A DNA stretch of 64,000 bases. It comes from Kiritimatiellia bacterium. Lineage in GTDB: Bacteria; Verrucomicrobiota; Kiritimatiellia; JAFGHX01. How positions within the stretch are numbered: the first letter of the stretch is position 1; each line of letters starts with the position of its first letter. A program made the position numbers and the translations under genes. Location of the stretch: contig JAFGHX010000369.1 in assembly GCA_016929905.1 (NCBI GenBank), positions 1 to 64,000 of the forward strand, in the 5' to 3' direction. Positions 9,699 to 19,746 of this stretch are shown here, piece by piece. The notes under the pieces are model-generated. The model worked only from the letters and a program-made list of their open reading frames with translations, searched no databases and was not told the origin of the DNA.

Positions 9699-10090
9699 CG
9701 GACGAGAACTGCAAGGCGAACGCCCTCGACGAGACGCGGGCAGGGAACGATTGTCTTGCGGAGGCCGACTACCTGTACGCCGGCGGGTTCTTCAATGCCG
9801 CGGTTTCTCGTGCATACTTTGCCGCTTTGCATTGGGCCCGCGCCCTGCTCGTGCTCAAGGCCCTTGAGCCGAAAACGCATCGCGGGGTCATCCAGCTCCT
9901 GCACCTTCACTATGTCGAGCACGGGACGATGGACCCAGCCGCGGCCGCGGAACTCGGACAACTCGAAACGTACCGGGAACTCAGCGATTACAGCGCGGGC
10001 GTCTCGCTTGACGGCAGTCGAGCCGCTCAGGAGATTGCCCGGGCCCGTGCGTTCATCGACGCGTGCCGCCCGTTCATGCCTGCCCCGTGA
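9695..10090 (+). CDS. HEPN domain protein (HepT-like toxin partner)
   Basis: FFNAAVSRAYFAALHWARALL contains R-X6-H; 4-nt overlap with the MNT gene. Confidence 0.8.
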   Translation: MTDENCKANALDETRAGNDCLAEADYLYAGGFFNAAVSRAYFAALHWARALLVLKALEPKTHRGVIQLLHLHYVEHGTMDPAAAAELGQLETYRELSDYSAGVSLDGSRAAQEIARARAFIDACRPFMPAP

Positions 10091-10193
10091 GACGGTGTGC
10101 AGGCCGTGGGTATGTGGCAGGCGGAACCGTTACCGCCGCCAAGTGGGTCGCCTTCCAGTTCGAGGGACTGGACGAGCACTGGCTCACGCCCGG
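10089..10193 (+). pseudogene. Composite relic: lacI 3' fragment joined to the 3' end of a PcRGLX/YetA-like gene
   Basis: 10093-10120 resembles 11283-11310 of the intact lacI (CGGTGTGCAGGCCGTG identical); 10126-10193 matches 23655-23722 with about 5 mismatches (TVTAAKWVAFQFEGLDE-WLTPG). Confidence 0.8.
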
Positions 10194-10351
10194 CTCGCAC
10201 GCGCCGCCGCAGCCCATAGGCGCGCTCACTCCCTTCACACTCAACGACGGGGCCGAGTACGGAACTGGGGCAAACCGGGTCAACCCACACAACGCCGTGG
10301 CATCAAATGCCGGACGAGGCTATTGACGATCCTCTCCCCACAGCACTACGC

Positions 10352-10381
10352 TTAGAACATTTCAACTTTGAAAGGTTCTAA
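10352..10381 (+). promoter_or_regulatory. 30-bp near-perfect palindrome, likely LacI-family auto-operator
   Basis: TTAGAACATTTCAAC|TTTGAAAGGTTCTAA; all but 2 base pairs symmetric; ends 2 bp before the TTG start. Confidence 0.7.
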
Positions 10382-10383
10382 CA

Positions 10384-11430
10384 TTGACGAAAGTCACGCT
10401 GCAACATGTTGCGGAGGCGGCCGGGGTGTCGATCGGCACGGTGAGCAATGTCCTGAATGGCCGGTCGAAAGAGAACTATCCCAAGGTTGCCAAGCGGGCG
10501 AAGCGGATCCGGGCTCTGGCGGAGAAGATGGGGTATCGCCCGAACTCGGCGGCGAAAGTCATGCGATCGGGCCGTTTCGGGAATGCCGCCTACGTGTGGC
10601 AGGGCGACTGGCTCTATGCGCCGAAAACGCTGCTCAGAGGTCTCTCGCGTCGGCTTGCGGATCTCGACATGCATCTATCCATGGCGGAACTCCCGCGGCC
10701 GACCGATGAGGACCAGCGTGTTCCGAAGCTGATGCGGGAACTGGCTACGGACGGGCTGCTCGTCGACCGGACGATCACGTTCACGGATGAACAGATGGCC
10801 ATGATCGAGAGGTGCCGGGTTCCCGTGGTCTGGTTGAACGCGGACGCGGAGATGGACTGCAGCTATCCGGATGACCATGGCGCGGCGGTCGCCGCGGTTG
10901 AGCTGCTGCGCGGCCTGGGTCATCGCCGGATCGCGTATTTCCAGATGATGCGCGGCCGCCATTACAGTTATCGCGTTCGGGAACGAGGCTACCTCGACGC
11001 GATGGCGGCGTCCGGGTTCGCGCCGCGTTCATTGGCGGTACGCAAGAGGGGCGCCAGGTGGGACGACGAGCACATCATCGACGATCTGCATGCGCTGATC
11101 CGGGAATTCAAGCCGACGGCCATGCTTTGTTTCGGGGAACTGGGCGCCAACGCAGCGATGGTTGCGGCGGCGCGGCAGGGACTTCGCGTTCCGGAGGATC
11201 TGTCGATCGTGGTTCATCATCCGGGCCCCGCCCGGGCCGGCGGTCTTGCGGCGACGACGATGATCAGCGATTTCATGGAAGTCGGTGTGCAGGCCGTGAA
11301 TATGCTGCAGGCGAAACTCGAGCACGGGCAGCCGATGCCTTCGTGCGCGGTGCCGCACAGAGTCGTCGAGGGGCAGACAGTCGCCCCCCGCGGACGGTCG
11401 CGGGGGCCCGCATCGGAGGGGACACGATGA
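10384..11430 (+). CDS. LacI family transcriptional regulator
   Basis: TLQHVAEAAGVSIGTVSNVLNGR HTH; periplasmic-binding-protein-like effector domain; TTG start. Confidence 0.9.
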   Translation: MTKVTLQHVAEAAGVSIGTVSNVLNGRSKENYPKVAKRAKRIRALAEKMGYRPNSAAKVMRSGRFGNAAYVWQGDWLYAPKTLLRGLSRRLADLDMHLSMAELPRPTDEDQRVPKLMRELATDGLLVDRTITFTDEQMAMIERCRVPVVWLNADAEMDCSYPDDHGAAVAAVELLRGLGHRRIAYFQMMRGRHYSYRVRERGYLDAMAASGFAPRSLAVRKRGARWDDEHIIDDLHALIREFKPTAMLCFGELGANAAMVAAARQGLRVPEDLSIVVHHPGPARAGGLAATTMISDFMEVGVQAVNMLQAKLEHGQPMPSCAVPHRVVEGQTVAPRGRSRGPASEGTR

Positions 11431-13163
11431 TCATGAAGAACGAGGACCGCCTGGCGGTGGGGCTCCTGGCGCTGGCCATCGCCGCCGGGTCCGCCGCCGC
11501 GGGCTCCGACCTCGCGTGGCGGGGCTGGGACGATGCGCGGCCATCCGGCAACACCAACGCCCTGCGCGCCATTCCCACCTACGAATCGCTCGGCCTCTAC
11601 CTCGATGCCGGAGCCGGCGAAGCTCGAGTCCGGTACTGTCGGCAAGGGGCTGGCGCCTGGCGAGCGGGACTCGACTTGTGGGACGATACTGGCCGCAGTA
11701 GTTTCACCAACGTGACCAGCAACAGCAACCACAGCCGCCACCGCGGCAGCCTGGTCCACCTCACTCCCGACACCAGCTACGAAGTGCAGGTGCTCCACGG
11801 CAACCTCCTCTACCGCGGCGCCTTCCGCACCCTCGACGACAACTTCCCAGTGGCGAAGACGATTCAGATCGGCCATCGCACCACACCGCTCGCGATCACC
11901 GAAGGTGGCGGCCCGAACGGCTACGTGGTGTACGAGGGTGGCTCCATTACGCTGCCGATGAGTGCCGACCGAGGCCTCGTCGTCGATGCCGACTACGTGA
12001 TTATCCGCAACACCAGGATATCCGGCCCAACCCTCGGCATCGCCATGGCCGGCAACCGCCACGACATCGTGATTGAAAGGAGCGAAATCACCGATTGGGG
12101 ACGCTTCATCATGGAATCGGACCGCGCCCGCTACGGGGCGGCGAGCCAGTACCTTGGCGGCTCCGACGAGGCCATCCTCATCCCGCCATCCGTCAGCCGC
12201 GTTACCATCCAGTACAACAACATCCATACGCCGCGAACCGACAGCAATACCTGGAAGGAGATGATCGAGACGCAGTGGAAAGCCGTTTCCAAGAAATCCA
12301 AACGCTGTCACCCCTGGGGCCCGCGGGCGATCGGCTGGCGGGGCGGCGCCCAGCGCATCATTCGTTATAACACCTTGGCCGGCGCCCGGACACACAAGCT
12401 GGAGGACGTCATTGAAGGGGCCAGCAACGACAGCGACGTCTATGGCAACCTCATCACCGGCTTCGCCGACGACGCCATGGAAATCGACGGCACCTCCCGC
12501 AATGTCCGGGTCTGGAACAACCGGATTCACGTGATCGCATCGGATGGCGAGCACAACCTGCCGTGGAAACAACCGGCCCTGTACAGCGTTTCGCCGATCA
12601 CGGTCGGCCCGGTATACATCTGGCGCAATCTCGCGACCGGTGAAGCCGGGACCCGTGTGATACAAGGGGTGAAGAAGCAATCGCGAACCGACACGTGGAC
12701 TCCAAGCGGCAAGCCGCCGCCGCCCAATGAAGTACGACGAGGCCGTCTCTACTACTTCCATAACACGAGTTACAGCGGGCAAGTGATGGGGTCCGGCTTC
12801 AAGATCGTGAATGCCTATGCGTACAACAACGTTCAGCCGGACGGGTTCACGTCTTGGAAGGATTCCGCCAGCACGGATTTCACGAACAACCTCACCGGCG
12901 CCGCCGCGCTCGGGCAACTCGACGGCCACTTCATCGTCAAACCCGGTACGGCCGGACATGACACGGGCATTCTCATCCCCAACTTCAACGACGGCTACGC
13001 CGGCTCCGCTCCCGACATGGGCTACCAGGAAGCGGGGGGTGCGCCCTTGCGGGTTGGCCACGCCGGCAGCTCCGCCGTCGTCACCGGGGCAGAAGCGGCG
13101 ACGGCGCCGAGCGAGCGAGAACGGCGTTCGGCGGATCCCCATGACGGGCCGGGTCGACGATGA
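11427..13163 (+). CDS. Secreted right-handed parallel beta-helix protein (polysaccharide lyase-like)
   Basis: ATGA overlap with lacI; signal peptide; DYVIIRNTRISG, NRHDIVIERSEITDWG, RNVRVWNNRIHV helix-rung pattern. Confidence 0.75.
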   Translation: MIMKNEDRLAVGLLALAIAAGSAAAGSDLAWRGWDDARPSGNTNALRAIPTYESLGLYLDAGAGEARVRYCRQGAGAWRAGLDLWDDTGRSSFTNVTSNSNHSRHRGSLVHLTPDTSYEVQVLHGNLLYRGAFRTLDDNFPVAKTIQIGHRTTPLAITEGGGPNGYVVYEGGSITLPMSADRGLVVDADYVIIRNTRISGPTLGIAMAGNRHDIVIERSEITDWGRFIMESDRARYGAASQYLGGSDEAILIPPSVSRVTIQYNNIHTPRTDSNTWKEMIETQWKAVSKKSKRCHPWGPRAIGWRGGAQRIIRYNTLAGARTHKLEDVIEGASNDSDVYGNLITGFADDAMEIDGTSRNVRVWNNRIHVIASDGEHNLPWKQPALYSVSPITVGPVYIWRNLATGEAGTRVIQGVKKQSRTDTWTPSGKPPPPNEVRRGRLYYFHNTSYSGQVMGSGFKIVNAYAYNNVQPDGFTSWKDSASTDFTNNLTGAAALGQLDGHFIVKPGTAGHDTGILIPNFNDGYAGSAPDMGYQEAGGAPLRVGHAGSSAVVTGAEAATAPSERERRSADPHDGPGRR

Positions 13164-13223
13164 CGGGAGAGATTCACCCGCGACATGCAGCGATGTCGGT
13201 GCTACTCTCTCCTCGAGAAAGGC

Positions 13224-15374
13224 ATGATGGACTCAAAACACTTTCCCGTTTGCCTGTGCGTCTGGCTGGTTGGCTGCGTGGCGGTGCCGCCCCACACGGC
13301 ACGAGCGGCGGAAGACGTGCACGTCCCCGCGGGGGACATGCGGAATCGCAACGAGAACATCGTGTACCCGGCCGAGATGTTCCTGGAGCACGGTGGCCGG
13401 CTCTACAATGTCAAGGCCCCGCCGCCGGGCCGCGTGCCGGCCAGAGGCGACGGCCGCACGGACGACACGCGCGCCTTCAACGACGCTATGGCCTTCGTGC
13501 AAGCCAGGTTTCAGGCCGGCGGCCTCAAGCCGGAGGATCCCAACCACATTCACGACAAGGTCAGTCTTTGCCATCCCATCTACATCCCCAACGGCACGTA
13601 CAGAGTGAGCGGCCGCATCATGTTCGCGCTGAACAAGGGCAACCCCTGGGTCAGCAACGTGCAGTTCATCGGGCAGAGCCGGCTCGGCGCGGTGATACGA
13701 CTGACCGATCGGTGTCCGGGCTTCACCGATCCGGACGCGCCGCAACCGCTGATTGCCTTCAACCGCGACGATCGCAACTTCAACCACTGGCAAGGCTTGT
13801 GCACGCTGCGGAATCTGACGATCAACACCGGCAGTGAGAATCGCGGCTGTATCGCCGCACGCGTCCACGGGGCAAACGGTTTCAGTTTGCGGGACCTCAC
13901 GATCCGATCCGAAGACGGCAACGGGCACACGGCCATCCTCCTGCAGATCGGCAGCCAGCACGGGTACCACTGCGACCTGACCGTGGAAGGGTTCCGCCAC
14001 GGCATCCGGACCGTTGCGGGGGTGGACACCTACAATGCTTTCGAGTACGCGACGATCAGGGGCCAGACCGAATGCGGGATCGTCCATGGCGGCGGCGGCC
14101 TGTACCTGCGCCGATGCCGCGTGGAGCAGAGCGCCCCGGACGTGCCGGGCATCCGGCTGGCCGGGCCCGACAACGGCCCGCAACTCGGCATCTACGAGAG
14201 CGTTCTCATCAACGTTTCGAATTCGCTGTTGGCGGCCATCGAACTGACGCGAACCGACAACCAGCAGGTCACCGCGCGTCGCGTGCGCTGCCCGGGCTAC
14301 CGGAAAGCGCTGACGGTGGCCGGGCGCTCCGCGACCGCGGGACCTCGCATCGACTTCCATGTGACAGGCCCCCCCATTGCGCTCGGCACAGCGTCAACGA
14401 TTCGGCATCTCGATCTTCCCGTCCGTGACACGCCGTTCGTTCCCTGGGAAGACGACTTGTCCAAGTGGCACAACGTTCATGACAGCGGCGCGGTGGGCGA
14501 CGGGCGCACGGACGACACCGCCGCAATTCAGCGCGCGCTCGATGCAGCGGCGGCCGCGGGCAAGACCGTCGTCTTCTTCCCGAAGCTTTTCTACAGGACG
14601 TCCCGGACATGGATCAGGGTTCCGGCGGGCATCCGGCAAATCGTCGGGCTGAACACACGCCTGAGGGGCAATTGGTACGGCGGGTTGGAGATCACCGCCA
14701 CCTGCGCCGATCCGCTTCAGGTGCAGGGCATGTACGATGCGAACCTTCGCGTGACGGCCAAACGTCCCGTCATCTACAAGCAGTCGCGCGGCAAGCTCTG
14801 GATCGCCGGCGATTTGCCCGCTCCGGTCGAGATCTACCTCGAAAACGGCGCCTTCACGCGCAGTCCATCGGACGGCCGAACGGAGAGCAACGGGAGCGTG
14901 ACAATCGCCGAGCTGCCGATCGACCATTTCTGCCCGCCCAACACCCTCATGTTCCAGCGGGGTGGGAACCCGGAACACGCCGCCGGACAGTCCCGCGCCA
15001 TGACGGAAGTCAACGGCGGCACATTGTGGATCTTCGGGTTCAAGACCGAATGGCACGGTGAGACGCAGAAGACGGTCTTCCGCGTGCGCAACGGCGGGAA
15101 ACTCGAGGTCTTGGGCGCGGAGCTCTACTGCGTGGCACGAAAGGAACCCGTACCGCGAGACATGCCGTTGATCCTGGTCGAGGACTCCCAGGCTTCACTT
15201 ACGCTGCTGACGGGGTTGGCCGGCAAACAATTCGACCTCATCGCCAGGCAAGCCCGCAACGGGTCCGCGTACCTGCACAGACGCAAGGACGGTCTGCTGC
15301 CCCGCCGGTACACGACGGACCGGGGGCACGTCGTGACCGGTAACTTCTTCCTGCCGATTTGCGCGTGCCCATAA
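13224..15374 (+). CDS. Secreted protein with two pectate_lyase_3-like beta-helix domains
   Basis: Two copies of the domain-start motif: ARGDGRTDDTRAFNDAMAF and GAVGDGRTDDTAAIQRALDAAAAAGKTVVFFP. Confidence 0.8.
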   Translation: MMDSKHFPVCLCVWLVGCVAVPPHTARAAEDVHVPAGDMRNRNENIVYPAEMFLEHGGRLYNVKAPPPGRVPARGDGRTDDTRAFNDAMAFVQARFQAGGLKPEDPNHIHDKVSLCHPIYIPNGTYRVSGRIMFALNKGNPWVSNVQFIGQSRLGAVIRLTDRCPGFTDPDAPQPLIAFNRDDRNFNHWQGLCTLRNLTINTGSENRGCIAARVHGANGFSLRDLTIRSEDGNGHTAILLQIGSQHGYHCDLTVEGFRHGIRTVAGVDTYNAFEYATIRGQTECGIVHGGGGLYLRRCRVEQSAPDVPGIRLAGPDNGPQLGIYESVLINVSNSLLAAIELTRTDNQQVTARRVRCPGYRKALTVAGRSATAGPRIDFHVTGPPIALGTASTIRHLDLPVRDTPFVPWEDDLSKWHNVHDSGAVGDGRTDDTAAIQRALDAAAAAGKTVVFFPKLFYRTSRTWIRVPAGIRQIVGLNTRLRGNWYGGLEITATCADPLQVQGMYDANLRVTAKRPVIYKQSRGKLWIAGDLPAPVEIYLENGAFTRSPSDGRTESNGSVTIAELPIDHFCPPNTLMFQRGGNPEHAAGQSRAMTEVNGGTLWIFGFKTEWHGETQKTVFRVRNGGKLEVLGAELYCVARKEPVPRDMPLILVEDSQASLTLLTGLAGKQFDLIARQARNGSAYLHRRKDGLLPRRYTTDRGHVVTGNFFLPICACP

Positions 15375-15385
15375 GAGTGAACGTG

Positions 15386-15450
15386 GCAGGTCGCAGGTGC
15401 AAGTAGTAAGGAGACTTCCTTATGATCTTCACCTTCGACCTGAGACCTGC
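15386..15450. repeat. Imperfect palindrome between convergent genes (REP-like / bidirectional terminator candidate)
   Basis: GCAGGTCGCAGGTGCAAG..TAAGGA / TCCTTA..CTTCACCTTCGACCTGAGACCTGC arms. Confidence 0.5.
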
Positions 15451-15563
15451 ACGGCGGCCGGGGGGGGCAGGCCTGTTCGTTCCTTTGGTTGTGGTCCCAG
15501 GCCGCCTTGTTTAAGGAAGGGGAGATGCCAGCGCCCTGGGCCGCGACGGGTTTCCGACAGGGC

Positions 15564-18500
15564 TCAAGGCCCATGCGCCGCCAGTGCGACGCTGAAAGAC
15601 CGCGCGTCGATGCAGGGAAACTCGATGGTGGTTGCCTGCGCATCGCCGGTCACAACACGACCTGCACCGCTCCGCACGCGCCAGCCGCCCTCGAGTGTGG
15701 CGCGCACGGGTGTGAACCGGCTGGGCGCATGCCAACCGGCAATGCTGCGCGGCTCGTAGATGTAGGAGGGGTAGCGCTCGCCCGCCGGCATCTCGAAGTT
15801 CAGATCCGGATTCGTTAGCGACACCCGCATGCCGCCGTCGCACGGCTCGACCATCACGAGACACGGTTGGTCCACCTCGACAATCGGTCCCACCCCCACC
15901 TTGCCGGCCTTGAACAGACTGTACCCGGTCCACACGCCGGGGAATTCGACGATGTGCGCGTGTTCGTCGTGCCGCAGGAGTTTGTAGCTCGAACGTTGTC
16001 CACCGCCACGCGGCTGCACAAGCACGGCGTAATGATACGAGGCGTCACGCGGCTGCTTCCCGTGATCGAGCCAGGCAACGATCGTGTTGCCCTCCGATTT
16101 GCGGTACGGGCGGTCGCTCGAATGCGCCGAAATCTGGTAACTGCGCCGCAGCGTTGCGGATTGGCCGGCGGGCAGAAGATAGCGATTCCCGACCGCATCG
16201 CTCAGACTCGCCGGCCCGCGCACCTGTTCCAGGCAGGGAAACCGCGTGAGGGACTCGCCGTTCAACGTGGTGGGCTGATCCGCCGCCTTCATCCGCGTCT
16301 GGAACAGCGTGGTGACGACCGGATACTCGGCCTTGCCCGTGATGGCAGAGCCCAGAAACACCAAGACGTTGTCTTTCATGAACACACTCTTGCGGGCGCG
16401 AAGCGTGAACCCCTCGCGGTGGCCGCTGCGCAGGTCCAGTCCGAACACCCCGTCGCGTCCGTTGCTCACGCCCGCGGCGAACGTGCTCCCGTTCAACAGG
16501 CACGAACGCTTCTTCTGACGCAACGCGTCGAGTGGACTCATGGGATTGGTGGCGCCCGGCAGCAGGCTCCAGTCCAACCCGCCGCGGGGGTCGTAGCCCG
16601 AGCCGACCGCCGAGACGACCGGTTCCCCGGCGCAGTACAGGAACACCGTCCCATAACTCAAGTACTGGCCGAACACATTCTCGCCGTTTCGCCAATAGAT
16701 CTCCGCGTCCCAGACATAACGATTGTAACCCTTGGCCAGGGCCATCCAACGATCGCGGCGTTGCACCATCACGGCGCCGTAGGGCAGGTTCCAGTTGCCC
16801 TGCGGCGGAAGGGCGGCCGGCGGCACGGAACTATCGAGCAGGCCGACCAACAGCTCCACGAAGCCGGGCGGCCGGGAAATCCAGCCGTCGCCCCCCACGC
16901 GGCAGGCGCTCTCCCGCTTCCCCATCGGCATCGCCTGCCAGAACCGTTTCAGCCGGCGCGTCACATCACGATCCTTCATCGCCGCCGCCAAGTACGCCAT
17001 CGGCTCGTACATCCCGAGCGCGTTGTGGCTGAAGGGGAAGCGACCCGCAATCGACGGCGGGATCTCGTAGAGATTCGCCGTGATTTCGCGGACGAAGACG
17101 GACTGCTTCAGATTGCACAAGCTCGTCGCGTCGAGCGCGTAGCGCGTGCCGCGTTGCAGGTAGGCGGCCGCCGCGCCCAGCTTGACGCCGCTCGGCGCGT
17201 AGGCACTCGCATAGAACCCGCCGTGGTGGAAGCCGGTGAAGTCCGGCTTGATCGTGTCTGCCCAGCCGGTGGCCACCCGGCATGCGTTGTTCTGCCAGCG
17301 TGCAAGACACCGCATATCGCGCGCCTTCTCCGGCGTATCGTCCAGCACCAGAACAGCAAGCAGTCTGGTCAGGATCTCCGTCCGCATCACGTCGGCATTG
17401 GCCCCGGGCCATTCGGGCTCGCGGTAGCAACCGTTGAAATAGGAATGCCACCGCATCGTCGCGAATTCGCGCTCGAAGATGCCGGCCCGCCGCAGCACCT
17501 GCCGCATGAGAAACACGCTGTAGAAATAGCCGCCGGTTCCCAGGCTGTTGTAGGCCATCGTCTCCATGCCGCTCCCTTCAGCCCAGCCCTGGTCATGACA
17601 GAAATTCAAGAATGTCACGTAGTCACGCGCGCTCTGCGCGTTGCCGTTGAGCCGATAGTCGTAGGCCAGTGCCAGAGGCGCCTTGGAAAACGCTTCCGTA
17701 ATGCGCGGTTGGAATTCGGACCGGTGCGCGAACAGTCCAGTGCCCGTATAGACGCCGTTCTCGCAACGGATCGCCAGCTCTTGGAAGCTCTTGCGGGCCG
17801 CCTCGATCTGCTTCCGGATGTGCGCGTAGGCAGTTTTCACGTACGAATGCTCGCGCGGAATGCGGGCCGAACCCAACAACCATTCGTCGCACCGCCGCGT
17901 GATGGTCGCCAACTCCACGCGTTCGGCCTCGGACAAGCCCGGCTCGGCCGGCGGCGGCTCGATACAGCTGAGTTCGTACGCCGCATGCCAGTGGCTCCGC
18001 TCGTTGCCTTTCACGAACGGGGTCTGATAGTCGCGAGTCCGTGAACCGGGCACGTAGTCGGTAAGGTCCAGCATGTCGAAATAGATCCGACCCGCGCCGA
18101 CCGACGGGCCGGCGACGGTCAGCACCACCGGCGCCGCGGCGTTGGCCGGCGGATCGGCAAGCGGCTCCGCGTCAGGGCGCAATCGCACCCATGCCGCGCG
18201 CCAGCCCGTAAACGCCAGCCCGGCTTGGAACCGGTACAGGTCGGCGCCGGCGGCGCTCACGGTAAAGGTCAACTTCTCCCGTGTCGGATCCTCGTTGTAG
18301 TACCAGAACTTGACGCCGCCCTCCTTTGCGAGCAGCCCGGCCGCATTCGGGCCACTCACGCGCAGGCGGGCTCCGGCACGCCATTGCCATTCGAGCGATC
18401 GGCGCCCGGCCTTGTACCGGCGCGAACTGAGCCGAATGACGGACTGTTCAGCACGAAGAACCTGAAGGTCCGCCTCATCCTCGAAGTTCAACCCATAGTC

Positions 18501-18572
18501 CGGTTCGGCGGCTGACGCAGCCACGCTGAGTCTAACGAGGATGGCAACAACGGCTCTGACAATGTGCTTCAC
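15564..18572 (-). CDS. Polysaccharide lyase family 8-like (chondroitin/hyaluronan lyase superfamily)
   Basis: Chondroitinase-ABC-like N-term (GGVKFWYYNEDPTREKLTF); catalytic region NGENVFGQYLSYGTVFLYCAGEP...LDWSLLPGATN; GTG start. Confidence 0.8.
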   Translation of the reverse strand: MKHIVRAVVAILVRLSVAASAAEPDYGLNFEDEADLQVLRAEQSVIRLSSRRYKAGRRSLEWQWRAGARLRVSGPNAAGLLAKEGGVKFWYYNEDPTREKLTFTVSAAGADLYRFQAGLAFTGWRAAWVRLRPDAEPLADPPANAAAPVVLTVAGPSVGAGRIYFDMLDLTDYVPGSRTRDYQTPFVKGNERSHWHAAYELSCIEPPPAEPGLSEAERVELATITRRCDEWLLGSARIPREHSYVKTAYAHIRKQIEAARKSFQELAIRCENGVYTGTGLFAHRSEFQPRITEAFSKAPLALAYDYRLNGNAQSARDYVTFLNFCHDQGWAEGSGMETMAYNSLGTGGYFYSVFLMRQVLRRAGIFEREFATMRWHSYFNGCYREPEWPGANADVMRTEILTRLLAVLVLDDTPEKARDMRCLARWQNNACRVATGWADTIKPDFTGFHHGGFYASAYAPSGVKLGAAAAYLQRGTRYALDATSLCNLKQSVFVREITANLYEIPPSIAGRFPFSHNALGMYEPMAYLAAAMKDRDVTRRLKRFWQAMPMGKRESACRVGGDGWISRPPGFVELLVGLLDSSVPPAALPPQGNWNLPYGAVMVQRRDRWMALAKGYNRYVWDAEIYWRNGENVFGQYLSYGTVFLYCAGEPVVSAVGSGYDPRGGLDWSLLPGATNPMSPLDALRQKKRSCLLNGSTFAAGVSNGRDGVFGLDLRSGHREGFTLRARKSVFMKDNVLVFLGSAITGKAEYPVVTTLFQTRMKAADQPTTLNGESLTRFPCLEQVRGPASLSDAVGNRYLLPAGQSATLRRSYQISAHSSDRPYRKSEGNTIVAWLDHGKQPRDASYHYAVLVQPRGGGQRSSYKLLRHDEHAHIVEFPGVWTGYSLFKAGKVGVGPIVEVDQPCLVMVEPCDGGMRVSLTNPDLNFEMPAGERYPSYIYEPRSIAGWHAPSRFTPVRATLEGGWRVRSGAGRVVTGDAQATTIEFPCIDARSFSVALAAHGP

Positions 18573-18609
18573 ATCTCGTCCTTTCCACGCCGTTTCAAAA
18601 GCAATCCTC

Positions 18610-19632
18610 CTATTCCCGTGGCGGGGCCGTCGATTCCCGCACAATCAGACTCTCCGGCAAAACGATCGTCCTCGGTTCGACCGGCGCCTCGGCCTCGATA
18701 CACTCCAGCAGCGCGTCGGCCGCGGCACGGCCCATGGGCGCGGACGGCACCTCCATCACCGTGAGCGCGGGCAGCAGCTCGGCCGTAGGGTACACGTCGT
18801 TGAACGAGAGCAAGCTCACATCGCGCGGTACGCCAACGCCCGCCTGCGCCAATGTCCGCAGTAGTGGGATCGCCTCCCGGTGCGACCAGGTCAGAACCGC
18901 GGTCACCGGCTCCCGCTCGGCCCGGATCGCGTCCAACAACAGGCTGACCTCGCCCTTGATCGCCCGAACGCGTGCGCCGAGCCCCGCCTCGCGCATGGCG
19001 GCCGTGTACCCCGCCTCGCGCAGCGGTTGGCTGTAATGGGCCTCCTCCTCCCGCTTGCAGTAGTACACAATTGCCCGATGCCCCAGATTCAGCAGATGCC
19101 GGGTCGCCTGGACCGCGCCGTCCCGGTCGTCGGCCAGCACGTGCACGAACGGCAGATCCGTCTTGAGGTTGAGGAACACGACAGGCAGCCGCACCGCTTT
19201 CAACAGGTCGTACACCTGCGGCGAGAGATGATCGACCACCACGCATCCGTCGAATCGCTGGTCGAGCAGCACGTGGTGCCAGGTCTTGTCCCATGGGGTG
19301 ACTGCCACGATCATGAGTTGATACCGCTTCTTCCACAAGCGCCACGCAAGCGCTTTCGACATCGCGCCCGCGACGCCGCAGGTCAACGGAATCGCACCGG
19401 CGGCGACCCAGCCGACGATGTGCGTGCGCCGGTTGCGTAGCGCCTGCCCCAACCAACTGCGCTGATAGCCCAGCTCATGCGCCGCCCGCAGGACCCGCTC
19501 GCGCGTGTGCGCCGCAACCGGGTTGTGTTCCGATGGCCGATGCAGGGCCAGGCTCACCGTCGCACGCGACACGCCACAGCGATCGGCGATATCCTGCAGG
19601 ATCACCCGGCGGGTTGTCGCCTGTTCCTTCAT
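18610..19632 (-). CDS. LacI family transcriptional regulator
   Basis: ILQDIADRCGVSRATVSLALHRPSEHNPVAAHTRERVLRAAHELGYQ HTH. Confidence 0.9.
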   Translation of the reverse strand: MKEQATTRRVILQDIADRCGVSRATVSLALHRPSEHNPVAAHTRERVLRAAHELGYQRSWLGQALRNRRTHIVGWVAAGAIPLTCGVAGAMSKALAWRLWKKRYQLMIVAVTPWDKTWHHVLLDQRFDGCVVVDHLSPQVYDLLKAVRLPVVFLNLKTDLPFVHVLADDRDGAVQATRHLLNLGHRAIVYYCKREEEAHYSQPLREAGYTAAMREAGLGARVRAIKGEVSLLLDAIRAEREPVTAVLTWSHREAIPLLRTLAQAGVGVPRDVSLLSFNDVYPTAELLPALTVMEVPSAPMGRAAADALLECIEAEAPVEPRTIVLPESLIVRESTAPPRE

Positions 19633-19746
19633 GTTTCACCAACGGCGGAACATCAATTCTCCGGGTCCGACAACCCACACTGCGCCAGATCAGCCTGCGC
19701 CACGCGTTCCATCGTCCGCCAAGGCCAATTCGGGAGACAAACCGAT

